Assembly (NCBI RefSeq): GCF_003289645.1
Contig: NZ_QLYX01000006.1
Span: forward strand, 124,001-188,000
Direction of reading: 5' to 3'
Length of the DNA stretch: 64,000 nucleotides
Origin: Actinomadura craniellae
GTDB taxonomy: Bacteria; Actinomycetota; Actinomycetes; Streptosporangiales; Streptosporangiaceae
Of the stretch, positions 39,061 through 47,813 are shown one piece after another. A model generated the notes under the pieces. The model was not told the origin of the DNA, ran no database searches, and saw nothing but the letters and a program-made list of their open reading frames with translations. A program made the translations under genes and the position numbers. The stretch's first letter is position 1. Every line of letters begins with the position of its first letter.

Positions 39061-39549
39061 ATGCGCGTTTATCTACCGTCGACGCTGCCCGCGCTCGCCC
39101 GGGCGCTCGCCACGGGATCGGTCGAGCCGGGCACCGCGTACGCCGTCACCCCCGCCTTGCGCGAGTGGTACGCGGACGGCGACCTGGAGGAGCTGGAGTA
39201 CGCCGCGCTGACCGCCGCGGCACGGGCCTCGCTCCGGCTGCTGGCCGCCGATCCCGCGGCGCCGCCGCGCCGGGTGGTGCTGGTGGCGGAGGTCCCCGAG
39301 GGAACGGTCTCGGGGCGCGGCGAGCCCGGGCCCGATCCGGCCCGGGTCGGGGTGGCCGAGCCGGTGCCCGCCGGAAAGATCGTCGCCGGGCATGTGGACG
39401 ACGAGGACGCGGCCGATGACGTGCGCGCGGCGGCCGAGGCGCTGCCCGCCGCCGACGCCGGTGACGACGACGCCCGATTCACCGTCGACGGCGCCGAGGG
39501 GCACGAGCTGATGTGGTACGCCACCCAGGAGCTGCCGCACCTCGGCTGA
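39061..39549 (+). CDS. DUF6912 protein
   Basis: 162 residues. Starts MRVYLPSTLPALARALATG and ends ELMWYATQELPHL, both characteristic of this actinobacterial family; the middle has a YADGDLEELEYAALTAAARASLRLL helix and an acidic stretch (DDEDAADDVRAAAE). Function unknown. It follows the HAD gene by 13 bases, so they probably share a transcript. Confidence 0.8.
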   Translation: MRVYLPSTLPALARALATGSVEPGTAYAVTPALREWYADGDLEELEYAALTAAARASLRLLAADPAAPPRRVVLVAEVPEGTVSGRGEPGPDPARVGVAEPVPAGKIVAGHVDDEDAADDVRAAAEALPAADAGDDDARFTVDGAEGHELMWYATQELPHLG

Positions 39550-39612
39550 GTCATCGCCGTAATGCTCGGGTACGTCCCGAACCAGTACAGAGAATCTTTT
39601 TCAGGGAGCGAA

Positions 39613-41247
39613 ATGGACGCCGTGACGAACGTGCCTGCACCGGCGAACGAGCCGGTCAAGGGGTACGCCCCGGGCAGCGCGGAGCGTACCGCGCTGGAGG
39701 CCCGGATCAAGGAACTCGGCGACGCCGCCCCGATCGAGCTGACCATGACGATCGGGGGCGAGCAGCGGCTGGGCGGGGGCGAGCCGATCGACGTGGTCCA
39801 GCCGCACCGCCACCAGCGGGTGCTGGGCCGGCTCGGCGACGCCACCGACGACGACGTGCGGGCGGCGATCGACGCGGCCCGGGCGGCGGCGCCGGCCTGG
39901 CGCGCGCTGTCCTTCGACGACCGGGCCGCGGTCTTCCTCCGGGCGGCCGAACTGCTGGCGGGGCCCTGGCGGGCCACGCTCAACGCCGCGACCGTCCTCG
40001 GCCAGTCGAAGTCCCCATACCAGGCGGAGATCGACGCGGCCTGCGAGCTGATCGACTTCTGGCGGTTCAACCCGCACTACGCCCGGCAGCTGATGACGGT
40101 CCAGCCGGACTCGGCGCCCGGCGGCTGGAACCGGATGGAGTACCGCCCGCTGGAGGGCTTCGTCCTGGCGATCACGCCGTTCAACTTCACCTCGATCGCC
40201 GGCAACCTGCCGACCGCGCCCGCCCTGATGGGCAACACGGTGATCTGGAAGCCGTCGCCGACCCAGCAGTTCTCCGCGCACTTCCTGATGCGGCTGCTGG
40301 AGGCGGCGGGCCTGCCGCCCGGTGTGATCAACATGGTCACCGGCGACGGGCGGGCGCTGTCCCGGACGGCGCTGCCCCATCCGGACCTGGCCGGGATCCA
40401 CTTCACCGGCTCCACCGCCACGTTCCAGCACCTGTGGCGGTCGGTCGGGGAGAACATCGCCGGCTATCGCGCCTACCCCCGGCTGGTCGGCGAGACCGGC
40501 GGCAAGGACTTCGTGGTGGCGCACCCCAGCGCCGACCCGGACGTGCTGCGCACCGCGCTGGTCAGGGGGGCCTTCGAGTACCAGGGCCAGAAGTGCTCGG
40601 CCGCCTCCCGGGCGTACGTGCCGCGTTCGCTGTGGACCCGGATGCGCGACGACTTCCGGGACACCGTCGAGTCGCTGACCGTGGGAGACGTCGCCGAGGA
40701 CCTCTCGCTGTTCATGGGCGCGGTGATCGACGAGCGGGCCTTCGCCAAGCACCGTGCCGCGCTGGACCGGGTCACGTCCGCCGGTGGGCTGCGCGTGCTG
40801 GCCGGGGGCGGCGCCGACGACTCCGAGGGGTACTTCGTCCGGCCCACCGTGGTGGAGGCCGACGACCCCGAGGACGAGCTGTTCACCACCGAGTACTTCG
40901 GGCCGATCCTCGGCGTCCACGTCTACGAGGACGGCGCCTACAACACCATGCTGCGCCAGATGGAGCGCGCGGCGCCGTACGGCCTGACCGGTTCGATCAT
41001 CGCCCGGGACCAGACCGCGATCGCCGCGGCCGCCGACGAGCTGCGGTTCGCGGCGGGCAACTTCTACATCAACGACAAGCCCACCGGGGCGGTGGTCGGG
41101 CAGCAGCCGTTCGGCGGGGCCCGCGCCAGCGGCACCAACGACAAGGCGGGCTCCATCTTCAACCTGATCCGCTGGGTGAACGCGCGGAGCATCAAGGAGA
41201 CGTTCGTCCCGCCGACGGACCACCGGTATCCGCATATGGGGTCCTGA
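39613..41247 (+). CDS. pruA: L-glutamate gamma-semialdehyde (P5C) dehydrogenase
   Basis: 544 residues from ATG 39613, with GGGAG six bases upstream; an in-frame ATG at 39562 has no such site. NAD-dependent oxidation of glutamate semialdehyde to glutamate, the second step of proline use. GQSKSPYQAEIDAACELIDFWRFN, ITPFNFTSIAGNLPTAPALMGN, GETGGKDF with the general-base Glu, catalytic Cys near 328 in FEYQGQKCSAASR, and TGSIIARD / NFYINDKPTGAVVGQQPFGG are typical. Proline dehydrogenase is not in the window. Confidence 0.96.
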   Translation: MDAVTNVPAPANEPVKGYAPGSAERTALEARIKELGDAAPIELTMTIGGEQRLGGGEPIDVVQPHRHQRVLGRLGDATDDDVRAAIDAARAAAPAWRALSFDDRAAVFLRAAELLAGPWRATLNAATVLGQSKSPYQAEIDAACELIDFWRFNPHYARQLMTVQPDSAPGGWNRMEYRPLEGFVLAITPFNFTSIAGNLPTAPALMGNTVIWKPSPTQQFSAHFLMRLLEAAGLPPGVINMVTGDGRALSRTALPHPDLAGIHFTGSTATFQHLWRSVGENIAGYRAYPRLVGETGGKDFVVAHPSADPDVLRTALVRGAFEYQGQKCSAASRAYVPRSLWTRMRDDFRDTVESLTVGDVAEDLSLFMGAVIDERAFAKHRAALDRVTSAGGLRVLAGGGADDSEGYFVRPTVVEADDPEDELFTTEYFGPILGVHVYEDGAYNTMLRQMERAAPYGLTGSIIARDQTAIAAAADELRFAAGNFYINDKPTGAVVGQQPFGGARASGTNDKAGSIFNLIRWVNARSIKETFVPPTDHRYPHMGS

Positions 41248-41348
41248 CCACACCAGTCGATCACGATTGCCGTGTATGTCGGAAGGTTGCTTGCGGGGAC
41301 CGGGCAGCAGGCCCGACGATTAGCACGCCTGCCCCGGAAAGGAACTGA

Positions 41349-42092
41349 ATGACGACGATGCACCGGTTGGTGCTGTGGAATCTCGACCACACCCTGGTCG
41401 ATGTCGGGCGTGTTACGCGCGAGGCCTACGCCGAGGCGTTCCAGCGGGTCACGGGGCGTCCGCTGGTCCGCCTGGCGCCCACCGCGGGACGCACCGAATC
41501 CGAGATCATCTTCGAGACGCTGGCGTTCAACGACGTCGAGACGACCGATGATCACCTGCCGATGTTCATGGCCGAACTCGCCCGGGCGTTCGAGGGGCGC
41601 CGGGGCGACGTCCGGGCGCACGGGCGGGTGCTGCCCGGCGCCAAGGAGGCGCTGGCCGCGGTGGGCCGGCTGGGGAACGTCGTGCAGACCGTGCTGACCG
41701 GATCCATCCGCGACAACGCGGCGGTCAAGGCCACCGAGCTGGGGCTGGGCAGGTACCTCGACCTGGAGGTCGGCGGGTACGGCTCGGAGGTCTACCCCAA
41801 GGGCACCCTGATCGAGCTGGCCCGGACCCGGGCGAGCCAGAAGTACGGCGTTCCGTTCGACGAGTCGGCGGCCTGGCTGCGCGGCGACCGGGTGATCGCC
41901 ACGATCTACATCGCCGACTCGGCCGCGGACGTGCGGGCGGCCCAGATCGCGCGCTGCCCGATCGTCGCGGTGGCCACCGGCAGCGCGACCGAGACGGAGC
42001 TGCGGGACGCCGGAGCGGACGTGGTGCTGCCCACCTTGGGAGACACCGCAACGGTGGTACGGGCTGTGGAGTACTTGACCGGCCGGTCGTAG
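41349..42092 (+). CDS. HAD-like protein lacking the nucleophile Asp
   Basis: 247 residues, AAAGGA upstream of the ATG. The fold is HAD, but motif I reads LWNLDHTL: residue 11 is Asn (AAT, 41379-41381) where the phosphate-accepting Asp should be. The general-acid Asp, motif II (TVLTGS), motif III Lys (YPKGTL) and motif IV (IYIADSAADV) are kept. It may be a phosphatase with altered chemistry or a non-catalytic binder. It sits directly upstream of acetoacetyl-CoA synthetase, spaced nine bases. Confidence 0.85.
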   Translation: MTTMHRLVLWNLDHTLVDVGRVTREAYAEAFQRVTGRPLVRLAPTAGRTESEIIFETLAFNDVETTDDHLPMFMAELARAFEGRRGDVRAHGRVLPGAKEALAAVGRLGNVVQTVLTGSIRDNAAVKATELGLGRYLDLEVGGYGSEVYPKGTLIELARTRASQKYGVPFDESAAWLRGDRVIATIYIADSAADVRAAQIARCPIVAVATGSATETELRDAGADVVLPTLGDTATVVRAVEYLTGRS

Positions 42093-42095
42093 GCT
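42090..42095 (+). promoter_or_regulatory. -10 element TAGGCT for leaderless acetoacetyl-CoA synthetase gene
   Basis: Ends 6 bases before the GTG at 42102 and overlaps the stop codon of the preceding gene, so the synthetase can be transcribed independently of it. Confidence 0.5.
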
Positions 42096-42101
42096 GACCG
42101 G

Positions 42102-44039
42102 GTGATCAAAGAAGGCACCCTCCTCTGGGAACCGTCCGCGGAAGTCGTCGAGCGTGCCCAGCTCACTCGCTACCTGCGGTGGCTGGCGGAGCGGGGAGTC
42201 GAGGCCGGGACGTACGACGAGCTGTGGCGCTGGTCGGTCACCGAGACCGACGCGTTCTGGGACTCGTTGTGGCCGTTCTTCGACGTGCGGGGCGAGCGCG
42301 GCACCGGCCCGGTGCGCACCGGCACCGAGATGCCCGGGGTGCGCTGGTTCCCCGGGGCCACGCTGAACTACGCCGGGAACGCGCTGCGCCCCGAGCACGC
42401 CGACCGGCTCGCCGTGATCGGGCGCGCCGAGTCCGGCGCGGAGCGGCGGCTGACCTACGGGGAGCTGGCCGCCGAGGTGCGGCGGGTCCGGCGGGCGCTG
42501 CACCGGCAGGGCGTGCGGCGCGGCGACCGGGTGGCGGCGTACCTGCCCAACACCCCCGACGCGCTGGTGTTCCTCCTGGCCACGGCCTCGCTGGGGGCCA
42601 TCTGGTCGTGCTGCTCGCCCGACTTCGGGGCGCCGAGCGTGATCGACCGGTTCTCCCAGATCGAACCGGTCGTGCTGGTCGCGGTGGAGTCCTACGTCTA
42701 CAACGGGCGGGTCTTCTCCCGCGCCGCCGAGCTGGGCGACATCGTTGCGGCGCTGCCCTCGCTGCGGGCCACGGTGGTGGTGGCCGGCGACCCGAAGGCG
42801 GTGCCCGGCGGGCTGGGGTACGAGGAGTTCCTGGCGACCGAGGGCGACGACCCCGACCCGGAGTTCGCGGCGGTGCCGTTCGACCACCCGCTGTGGATCG
42901 TGTACTCCTCGGGCACCACCGGGCTGCCCAAGCCGATCGTGCACAGCCACGGCGGGATCGTGCTGGAGCATCTCAAGGCGCTGTCGTTCCACCAGGACAT
43001 CGGCCCGGGTGACGTGTTCTTCTGGTTCACCACCACCGGCTGGATGATGTGGAACTACCTCGTCGGCGGGCTGTTGCTGGGCGCCACGGTGGTGCTGTAC
43101 GACGGCGCGCCGACCGGCGACACGGTCTGGCGGGTGGCCGCCGAGACCGGGACGACCTACCTGGGTGTCGGCGTGCCCTACATCCTGGCCTCCGGTAAAG
43201 CCGGGCTGACGCCCGGCGCCGACCACGACCTGTCGCGGCTGCGCGGCGTCGGGGCGACCGGGTCGCCGCTGCCGCCCGAGGGGTTCGCCTGGGTGTACGA
43301 GGCGGTCGGCGCGGACCTGCTGCTGGGGTCGCTGTCCGGTGGGACGGACGTGTGCACCGGTTTCGTGGGCCCGTCGGTGCTGCTGCCGCTGCGCGCCGGA
43401 GTGATCCAGTGCGCCGGCCTGGGCGCGGCCGTGGCGGCCTTCGACGAGGAGGGGCGGCCGCTGGTCGGCGAGGTCGGTGAGCTGGTGCTGACCCGGCCGA
43501 TGCCGTCGATGCCGGTCTTCTTCTGGAACGACCCGGGGGACGAGCGCTACCAGGACTCCTACTTCTCGGTCTATCCGGGGATCTGGCGGCACGGCGACTG
43601 GATCAAGGTCCTGCCGGACGGCGGTTGCGTGATCTACGGCCGTTCGGACTCGACGCTGAACCGGGGCGGCGTCCGGATGGGCACCGCGGACTTCTACCGG
43701 GTGGTCGAGGCGTTCGACGAGATCCTCGACAGCCTGGTCATCGACACCGGCCGGCTGGGCAGCGAGGGGCGGCTGCTGCTGTACGTCCAGCTCGCCCCCG
43801 GCGCCGAACTGGACGACGACCTGCTGGGCCGGCTGCGGAGCGCGCTGCGTTCTTCCCTGTCGCCGCGGCACGTCCCCGACGAGATCGTCGGGGTGCCGGG
43901 CGTGCCCCGCACGCTGTCGGGCAAGAAGCTGGAGATCCCGGTCCGGAAGATCCTGCTCGGCACGCCGGTGGCGGAGGCGGCCAACCCCGACTCGCTGGCC
44001 AACCCGGAGGTCCTGTCGGCGTACCGGCCGCTGGAGTGA
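42102..44039 (+). CDS. Acetoacetate-CoA ligase (acetoacetyl-CoA synthetase)
   Basis: 645 residues, normal length for AACS. N-terminal cap region (LLWEPSAEVVERAQLTRYLRWLAE...LWRWSVTETDAFW) and WFPGATLNYAGNAL place it in the acetoacetyl rather than acetyl-CoA synthetase group; AMP-binding loop IVYSSGTTGLPKPIVHSHGG, GWMMWNYLVGGLL, and C-terminal LSGKKLEIPVRKILLG with the catalytic Lys. Activates acetoacetate to acetoacetyl-CoA with ATP in the cytosol. It serves ketone-body, leucine or poly-hydroxybutyrate turnover. Confidence 0.93.
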   Translation: MIKEGTLLWEPSAEVVERAQLTRYLRWLAERGVEAGTYDELWRWSVTETDAFWDSLWPFFDVRGERGTGPVRTGTEMPGVRWFPGATLNYAGNALRPEHADRLAVIGRAESGAERRLTYGELAAEVRRVRRALHRQGVRRGDRVAAYLPNTPDALVFLLATASLGAIWSCCSPDFGAPSVIDRFSQIEPVVLVAVESYVYNGRVFSRAAELGDIVAALPSLRATVVVAGDPKAVPGGLGYEEFLATEGDDPDPEFAAVPFDHPLWIVYSSGTTGLPKPIVHSHGGIVLEHLKALSFHQDIGPGDVFFWFTTTGWMMWNYLVGGLLLGATVVLYDGAPTGDTVWRVAAETGTTYLGVGVPYILASGKAGLTPGADHDLSRLRGVGATGSPLPPEGFAWVYEAVGADLLLGSLSGGTDVCTGFVGPSVLLPLRAGVIQCAGLGAAVAAFDEEGRPLVGEVGELVLTRPMPSMPVFFWNDPGDERYQDSYFSVYPGIWRHGDWIKVLPDGGCVIYGRSDSTLNRGGVRMGTADFYRVVEAFDEILDSLVIDTGRLGSEGRLLLYVQLAPGAELDDDLLGRLRSALRSSLSPRHVPDEIVGVPGVPRTLSGKKLEIPVRKILLGTPVAEAANPDSLANPEVLSAYRPLE

Positions 44040-44069
44040 GCCGCCGATAGTGTGTCGCGATCAAGAAAC

Positions 44070-44115
44070 TTGACATCGAGATAAACTCGGGTGAGGATAT
44101 CTCTCGATGTCGAGA
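44070..44115 (+). promoter_or_regulatory. Promoter and paired dyad operator before the methyltransferase
   Basis: -35 TTGACA (44070-44075) stands about 18 bases before GGATAT-like -10 DNA (44095-44100). GACATCGAGA (44072-44081) and its exact complement TCTCGATGTC (44102-44111) flank that -10. The second half extends to TCTCGATGTCGAGA (44102-44115), itself a dyad overlapping the start codon at 44107. The arrangement would let one repressor occupy both the -35 and the start. Confidence 0.6.
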
Positions 44116-44886
44116 CATGCGGTGTGGGACCCCGTCCAGTACGCGGTGTTCGAGGACGAGCGCGGCCGTCCGTTCGCCGAACTGCTGGCGCGGGTGACGC
44201 CCGCCCGCCCCCCGCGCACCGTCGTGGACCTGGGCTGCGGGGACGGCGGTCTCACCGCCACCCTGGCCGGGCGCTGGCCCGGTGCCGCGGTGACCGGCCT
44301 CGACTCCTCGGCCGAGATGATCGCCCGGGCGAGGCCCGAGCCGGGGCTGGACTTCACCGTCGGCGACATCGCCGGCTGGCACCCTGACGAGCCTGTCGAC
44401 GTGATCGTGTCGAACGCCGCGCTGCACTGGGTGCCCGGCCACGCCGGGATGCTGCCCCGCTGGTTCGGCGCGCTCGCCCCGGGTGGAGTGCTCGCCTTCC
44501 AGGTGCCCGGCAACCACGCCGCCCCGAGCCACGCCCTGCTGCGCGAGCTGACCGAGGCGCCCCGCTGGCGCGACCGGCTGGCCGGCACGGTCGCCCGGCG
44601 GCCGGTCCTCGACCCGGCCGGCTACCTGGACCTGCTGGCGCCGCTGGGCGCCCGGGTCGACGCCTGGGAGACCACCTACGCCCAGGTGCTGCCCGGCCCC
44701 GACCCGGTACTCGAATGGGTCAAGGGCACCGCGTTGCGCCCCGTGCTCGCCGCCCTGGACGAGGCCGCGGCCGGAGACTTCCTCGCCGAGTACGCCGGGC
44801 TGCTGCGCGAGGCGTACCCGCCGGCCCCGCACGGCACGGTCTTCCCGTTCCGCCGGATCTTCGTGGTGGCCGGCAGATCCCCCTAG
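44107..44886 (+). CDS. SAM-dependent methyltransferase, trans-aconitate methyltransferase-like
   Basis: 259 residues. Class I SAM fold with motif I VVDLGCGDGGLTATLA, acidic residue in VTGLDSSAEMI, post-I DFTVGDIAGW, and VIVSNAALHWVPGHAGML, a pattern typical of Tam enzymes. The C-terminus (YAQVLPGPDPVLEWVKGTALRPVL...EAYPPAPHGTVFPFRRIFVVA) matches the same family. Tam methylates trans-aconitate, a stray product of the citrate cycle. The start codon lies within a dyad (44102-44115), so repression is likely. Confidence 0.88.
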   Translation: MSRHAVWDPVQYAVFEDERGRPFAELLARVTPARPPRTVVDLGCGDGGLTATLAGRWPGAAVTGLDSSAEMIARARPEPGLDFTVGDIAGWHPDEPVDVIVSNAALHWVPGHAGMLPRWFGALAPGGVLAFQVPGNHAAPSHALLRELTEAPRWRDRLAGTVARRPVLDPAGYLDLLAPLGARVDAWETTYAQVLPGPDPVLEWVKGTALRPVLAALDEAAAGDFLAEYAGLLREAYPPAPHGTVFPFRRIFVVAGRSP

Positions 44887-44996
44887 ACACGGGCGCCGCC
44901 CGCCGCCGGGAGAGGCCTCACGTTCCCCTGCGGTGCGCCCTCCGGGCGGCGGGCGGCACCCGCTCGAAACCCCGGCCCCACCACCCCGCGGGCCGG

Positions 44997-45048
44997 CGAC
45001 CCCTGAACGCGGCCGTCCGGACGAACTCCGGACGGCCGCCAGGGGTCG
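44997..45048. terminator. Bidirectional two-part hairpin terminator
   Basis: Outer 9-bp stem CGACCCCTG (44997-45005) with CAGGGGTCG (45040-45048) encloses an inner 13-bp stem GCGGCCGTCCGGA (45009-45021) with its complement (45027-45039) and a 5-nt loop. It lies between convergent genes. Confidence 0.8.
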
Positions 45049-45052
45049 GACC

Positions 45053-45340
45053 TCACCGGGCGATGCCGCCGGGGTAGGGCTGGATCAGCAGTTCGTCCGG
45101 GTAGCACCAGGCCCAGTCCTCGCCGGGCTCCGCCGACTCCACCAGCGGGTGGCCGGTGGCCTCGTGGTGCGCGGTGGCGTGCCGCCGCGGCGAGGAGTCA
45201 CAGCAGCCGACCTGCCCGCAGGTCAGGCACCGGCGCAGATGCACCCAGCGGGTGCCGGCGGACAGGCATTCGGCGCAGCCGTCCGACGTCGCCGCCGGGA
45301 CCGGGCCGGGCAGGTAGGCCAGATGGGCGCAGGGCGTCAT
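45053..45340 (-). CDS. UBP-type zinc finger protein
   Basis: 95 residues, GGAGGA upstream of the ATG. Cys/His spacing of a UBP zinc finger: CAHLAYL, CAECLSAGTRWVHLRRCLTCGQVGCCDSSPRRHATAHHEATGHPLVES...WAWCYPDEL, giving two or three zinc sites. In eukaryotes this domain reads the ubiquitin C-terminus; in actinobacteria free-standing copies are common and their ligand is unknown. It may be transcribed with the desaturase-TetR operon, 122 bases further. Confidence 0.88.
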   Translation of the reverse strand: MTPCAHLAYLPGPVPAATSDGCAECLSAGTRWVHLRRCLTCGQVGCCDSSPRRHATAHHEATGHPLVESAEPGEDWAWCYPDELLIQPYPGGIAR

Positions 45341-45462
45341 GGGACGGTCCTCCAGGAGGAGCGGGCGGCCGGGGCCGCGGGAACGGGCCGCTCCGGTGAC
45401 CCGCTGTGCGGGGTCGTGCCGGGCGGAAAACGGGATCGGGACGCCGTTTGTTCCCGGGCGGG

Positions 45463-46212
45463 TCAGGGCTCGGCCGGGACGTCGTCCGGCTGGTTGCGGC
45501 GGGTCTTCCCGGCGGCCTTCTCCTCGCGGGCCGCCGCCTTCTCGCGCTGCCGCTTGAGCCGCAGCAGTTCCTTGCGGCGGCGCCTGGGGTCGAGCGTGGG
45601 GCGCTGCTCCAGCCCGGACAGACCGTTCCAGGCCAGGTTGACCAGGTGCGCCGCGACCTCCTCGCGCTGCGGGCGGCGGGCGTCCAGCCACCACTGGCCC
45701 GTCAGCGCCACCATGCCGACCAGCATCTGCGCGTACATCGGCGCGCTCCGGTCGTCGTAGTCGTGCCGGCGCAACTCCTCGCCCAGCACGTGCTCGACCC
45801 TGCTGGCGATCTCGCTCAGCAGGCTGGCGAAGCTGCCCGTCCCGGTGCCGCCATGCGAGTCGCGTACCAGGATGCGGAAGCCGTCGCTGTTCTCCTCGAT
45901 GTACTGGAGCAGGCCCAGCGCGGCCCGCTCCAGCTTCTGCCGGTAGTGGCTGCCGCCGGTCAGCGCCTCGCTGACCAGTTCGAGCAGCCGCTCGAACTCG
46001 CGGTCGACGACGACCGCGTACAGCCCCTCCTTGCCGCCGAAGTGCTCGTACACCACGGGCTTGGAGACACCGGCCGCCTCGGCGATCGTCTCGACGGAGG
46101 TGCCGTCGAAGCCGCGTTCGGCGAACAGGGTGCGGCCGACGCCCAGCAGTTGCTCTCGGCGTTCCTTGCCGGTCATCCGCTTTCTGCGGGACCGGGGAGC
46201 GGGTTCTGTCAC
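45463..46212 (-). CDS. TetR-family transcriptional regulator
   Basis: 249 residues. Helix-turn-helix near residues 15-65 (GKERREQLLGVGRTLFAERGFDGTSVETIAEAAGVSKPVVYEHFGGKEGLYAVVV) and a helical ligand domain; a very basic tail (RRRRKELLRLKRQREKAAAREEKAAGKTRR) extends past the domain and is unusual. It follows the desaturase gene by 16 bases on the same strand. This suggests it controls that operon through the dyad at 47205-47237 in response to a fatty acyl ligand, by inference. Confidence 0.92.
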   Translation of the reverse strand: MTEPAPRSRRKRMTGKERREQLLGVGRTLFAERGFDGTSVETIAEAAGVSKPVVYEHFGGKEGLYAVVVDREFERLLELVSEALTGGSHYRQKLERAALGLLQYIEENSDGFRILVRDSHGGTGTGSFASLLSEIASRVEHVLGEELRRHDYDDRSAPMYAQMLVGMVALTGQWWLDARRPQREEVAAHLVNLAWNGLSGLEQRPTLDPRRRRKELLRLKRQREKAAAREEKAAGKTRRNQPDDVPAEP

Positions 46213-46228
46213 ACCCTAATAATGGCGC

Positions 46229-47176
46229 TCAACCACGACGTTTCGTGGCCAACCGCTCGGCGTCGGGCCAGCGCACGTCGCTCGCCCAGCCCAGCCGCTC
46301 GAAGATCCAGATCAGCCGGGCGCTGCTGTCGATCTGTCCCTTCAGCACGCCGTGCCGGGCGGAGGTCGGGTCGGCGTGGTGCAGGTTGTGCCAGGACTCA
46401 CCGAAGGACGGGATCGCCAGCCACCAGACGTTCCGGGACCTGTCGCGCACCGAGAAGTCCTCGGTACCGAACGTGTGGCAGATCGAGTTGATCGACCAGG
46501 TCACGTGCTGGAGCAGGCCGATCCGGACGAACGACGCCCAGAACAGCGCGGTCAGCGCACCCGTCCAGGACATGGTGATCAGCCCGCCGAGCAGGGCGGG
46601 CAGCAGGAACGAGACGGCCACCAGCGCCGGGAACGCCCGGTGCAGCCGGACGATGTCCCGGTCGGCGAGCAGGTCGGGGGCGAACTTCTGCCGGTTGGTG
46701 CGCGCACGGTCGAACAGCCAGCCGTAGTGCGCCCAGACCAGGCCCTTGGCCAGTGCCTTCCAGTCGTCGCCGAACCGCCACGGGGAGTGCGGGTCGCCCT
46801 CCTTGTCGGAGTACTTGTGGTGCCGTCGGTGGTCGGCCACCCAGTTGATCACCGGTCCCTCGATGGCCAGCGAACCGGCCACCGCCAGCGCGATTCGCAG
46901 CGGGCGCCGGGCCTTGAACGAGCCGTGGGTGAAGTACCGGTGGTAGCCCACCGTGATGCCCAGGCCGGAGACGGTGTAGAACACCGCGGCGATGGCGATG
47001 TCGACCCAGGTCAGCGCCCAGCCCCAGGCCAGCGGGAGCGCCGCGAGCAGGGCCAGGATCGGAGCCCCGGTGAACAGCGCCACCAGAAGGCGTTTGGCCC
47101 GGCTGGAGCGATCGACTTGGACGTCGGGCCGTGCCGGAACACGGGGCGTGGATTCGAGGACAGGGGCAGAAGGCAC
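46229..47176 (-). CDS. Acyl-CoA/fatty acid delta-9-type desaturase
   Basis: 315 residues, integral membrane di-iron desaturase. His boxes HRYFTH (79-84), HRRHH (116-120) and HNLHH (263-267) with matching spacing and four membrane helices. HFTHGSFKARRP and QHVTWSINSICHTFGTEDF fit the stearoyl-CoA/phospholipid desaturase group that introduces a cis double bond in saturated fatty acyl chains, needing an electron-donor reductase. No reductase is nearby. The first gene of an operon with the TetR regulator. Confidence 0.94.
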   Translation of the reverse strand: MPSAPVLESTPRVPARPDVQVDRSSRAKRLLVALFTGAPILALLAALPLAWGWALTWVDIAIAAVFYTVSGLGITVGYHRYFTHGSFKARRPLRIALAVAGSLAIEGPVINWVADHRRHHKYSDKEGDPHSPWRFGDDWKALAKGLVWAHYGWLFDRARTNRQKFAPDLLADRDIVRLHRAFPALVAVSFLLPALLGGLITMSWTGALTALFWASFVRIGLLQHVTWSINSICHTFGTEDFSVRDRSRNVWWLAIPSFGESWHNLHHADPTSARHGVLKGQIDSSARLIWIFERLGWASDVRWPDAERLATKRRG

Positions 47177-47204
47177 CGATGCCCCCCTCTCAGCAGTAGG
47201 TGAT

Positions 47205-47237
47205 ACTTACGCCACCGTAACCTACGGTTCCGTAAGT
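47205..47237. promoter_or_regulatory. 33-bp dyad operator upstream of the desaturase
   Basis: ACTTACG-cc-ACCGTA-acc-TACGGT-tc-CGTAAGT, symmetrical at 13 of 15 positions per arm, centred 45 bases upstream of the desaturase start. The inner palindrome ACCGTAACCTACGGT is perfect. Length and placement fit two TetR dimers. Confidence 0.8.
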
Positions 47238-47518
47238 TGGACAGAGTCGCCCCGGTGAATTCGGGAAGAACCCGCCGGGCCGCGTCCGATATCCAGACAA
47301 AAGGGGTGAACCCGCACAACGCCTGCCGGGCTCGCCGAGTTTCCGGTACCCCCGAGGAAAAGCTCCGAACGTTCCCCCAGGAGATCCCATGCCACCGGCC
47401 CCCGAGAAGCGCCGCGCGCCCGCCTGACCGGGGTGCGAGGCACTAATCGAAGTGTCGTCCCGGCGCGCGGGTCGGTATCGTTGGCCTTGCTTGCCGGGTG
47501 AGGGCCCGGCGCGCGCGA
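47238..47518. other. Intergenic region before tRNA-Gln
   Basis: Holds the left side of the desaturase promoter and the tRNA promoter. Frames are short and lack starts. No gene seen. A GGTATCG at 47474 could be part of the tRNA promoter, without confidence. Confidence 0.45.
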
Positions 47519-47594
47519 TCCGCCGTGGCGTAATTGGAAACGCAGCTGGTTTTGGTCCAGAAGATTCCAGGTTCGAGTCCTGGCGGCGGAGCCA
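47519..47594 (+). tRNA. tRNA-Gln (TTG anticodon), CCA encoded
   Basis: Acceptor TCCGCCG (47519-47525) pairs with CGGCGGA (47584-47590), discriminator G, then CCA. D-arm GCG/CGC; anticodon loop TTTTGGT with TTG at 47552-47554 on a CTGG/CCAG stem; T-arm CCAGG-TTCGAGT-CCTGG. The outermost pair of the anticodon stem is a G-A mismatch. tRNA-Gln directly before glmU is the usual actinobacterial arrangement. Confidence 0.92.
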
Positions 47595-47813
47595 CACCTG
47601 AGTCACCCCTCGTGCGGTCGTGTCGGGGACCTCGTGACAGGGCGCCGGAGTCGTGCGCGGCCAACGGGCGGTATCCTTCGGTGGTCGGGTGAGTGACGGC
47701 CTGCCGCCGAAGACGTCTTCGCAGGTCATGACCTTGTTGGGCGGGCTGCCGGCGTCCTGCGTCCTGAACTGCATCCGAACCGTTCCCCGTCCGCAATGCC
47801 GAGGAGCCTCCCT

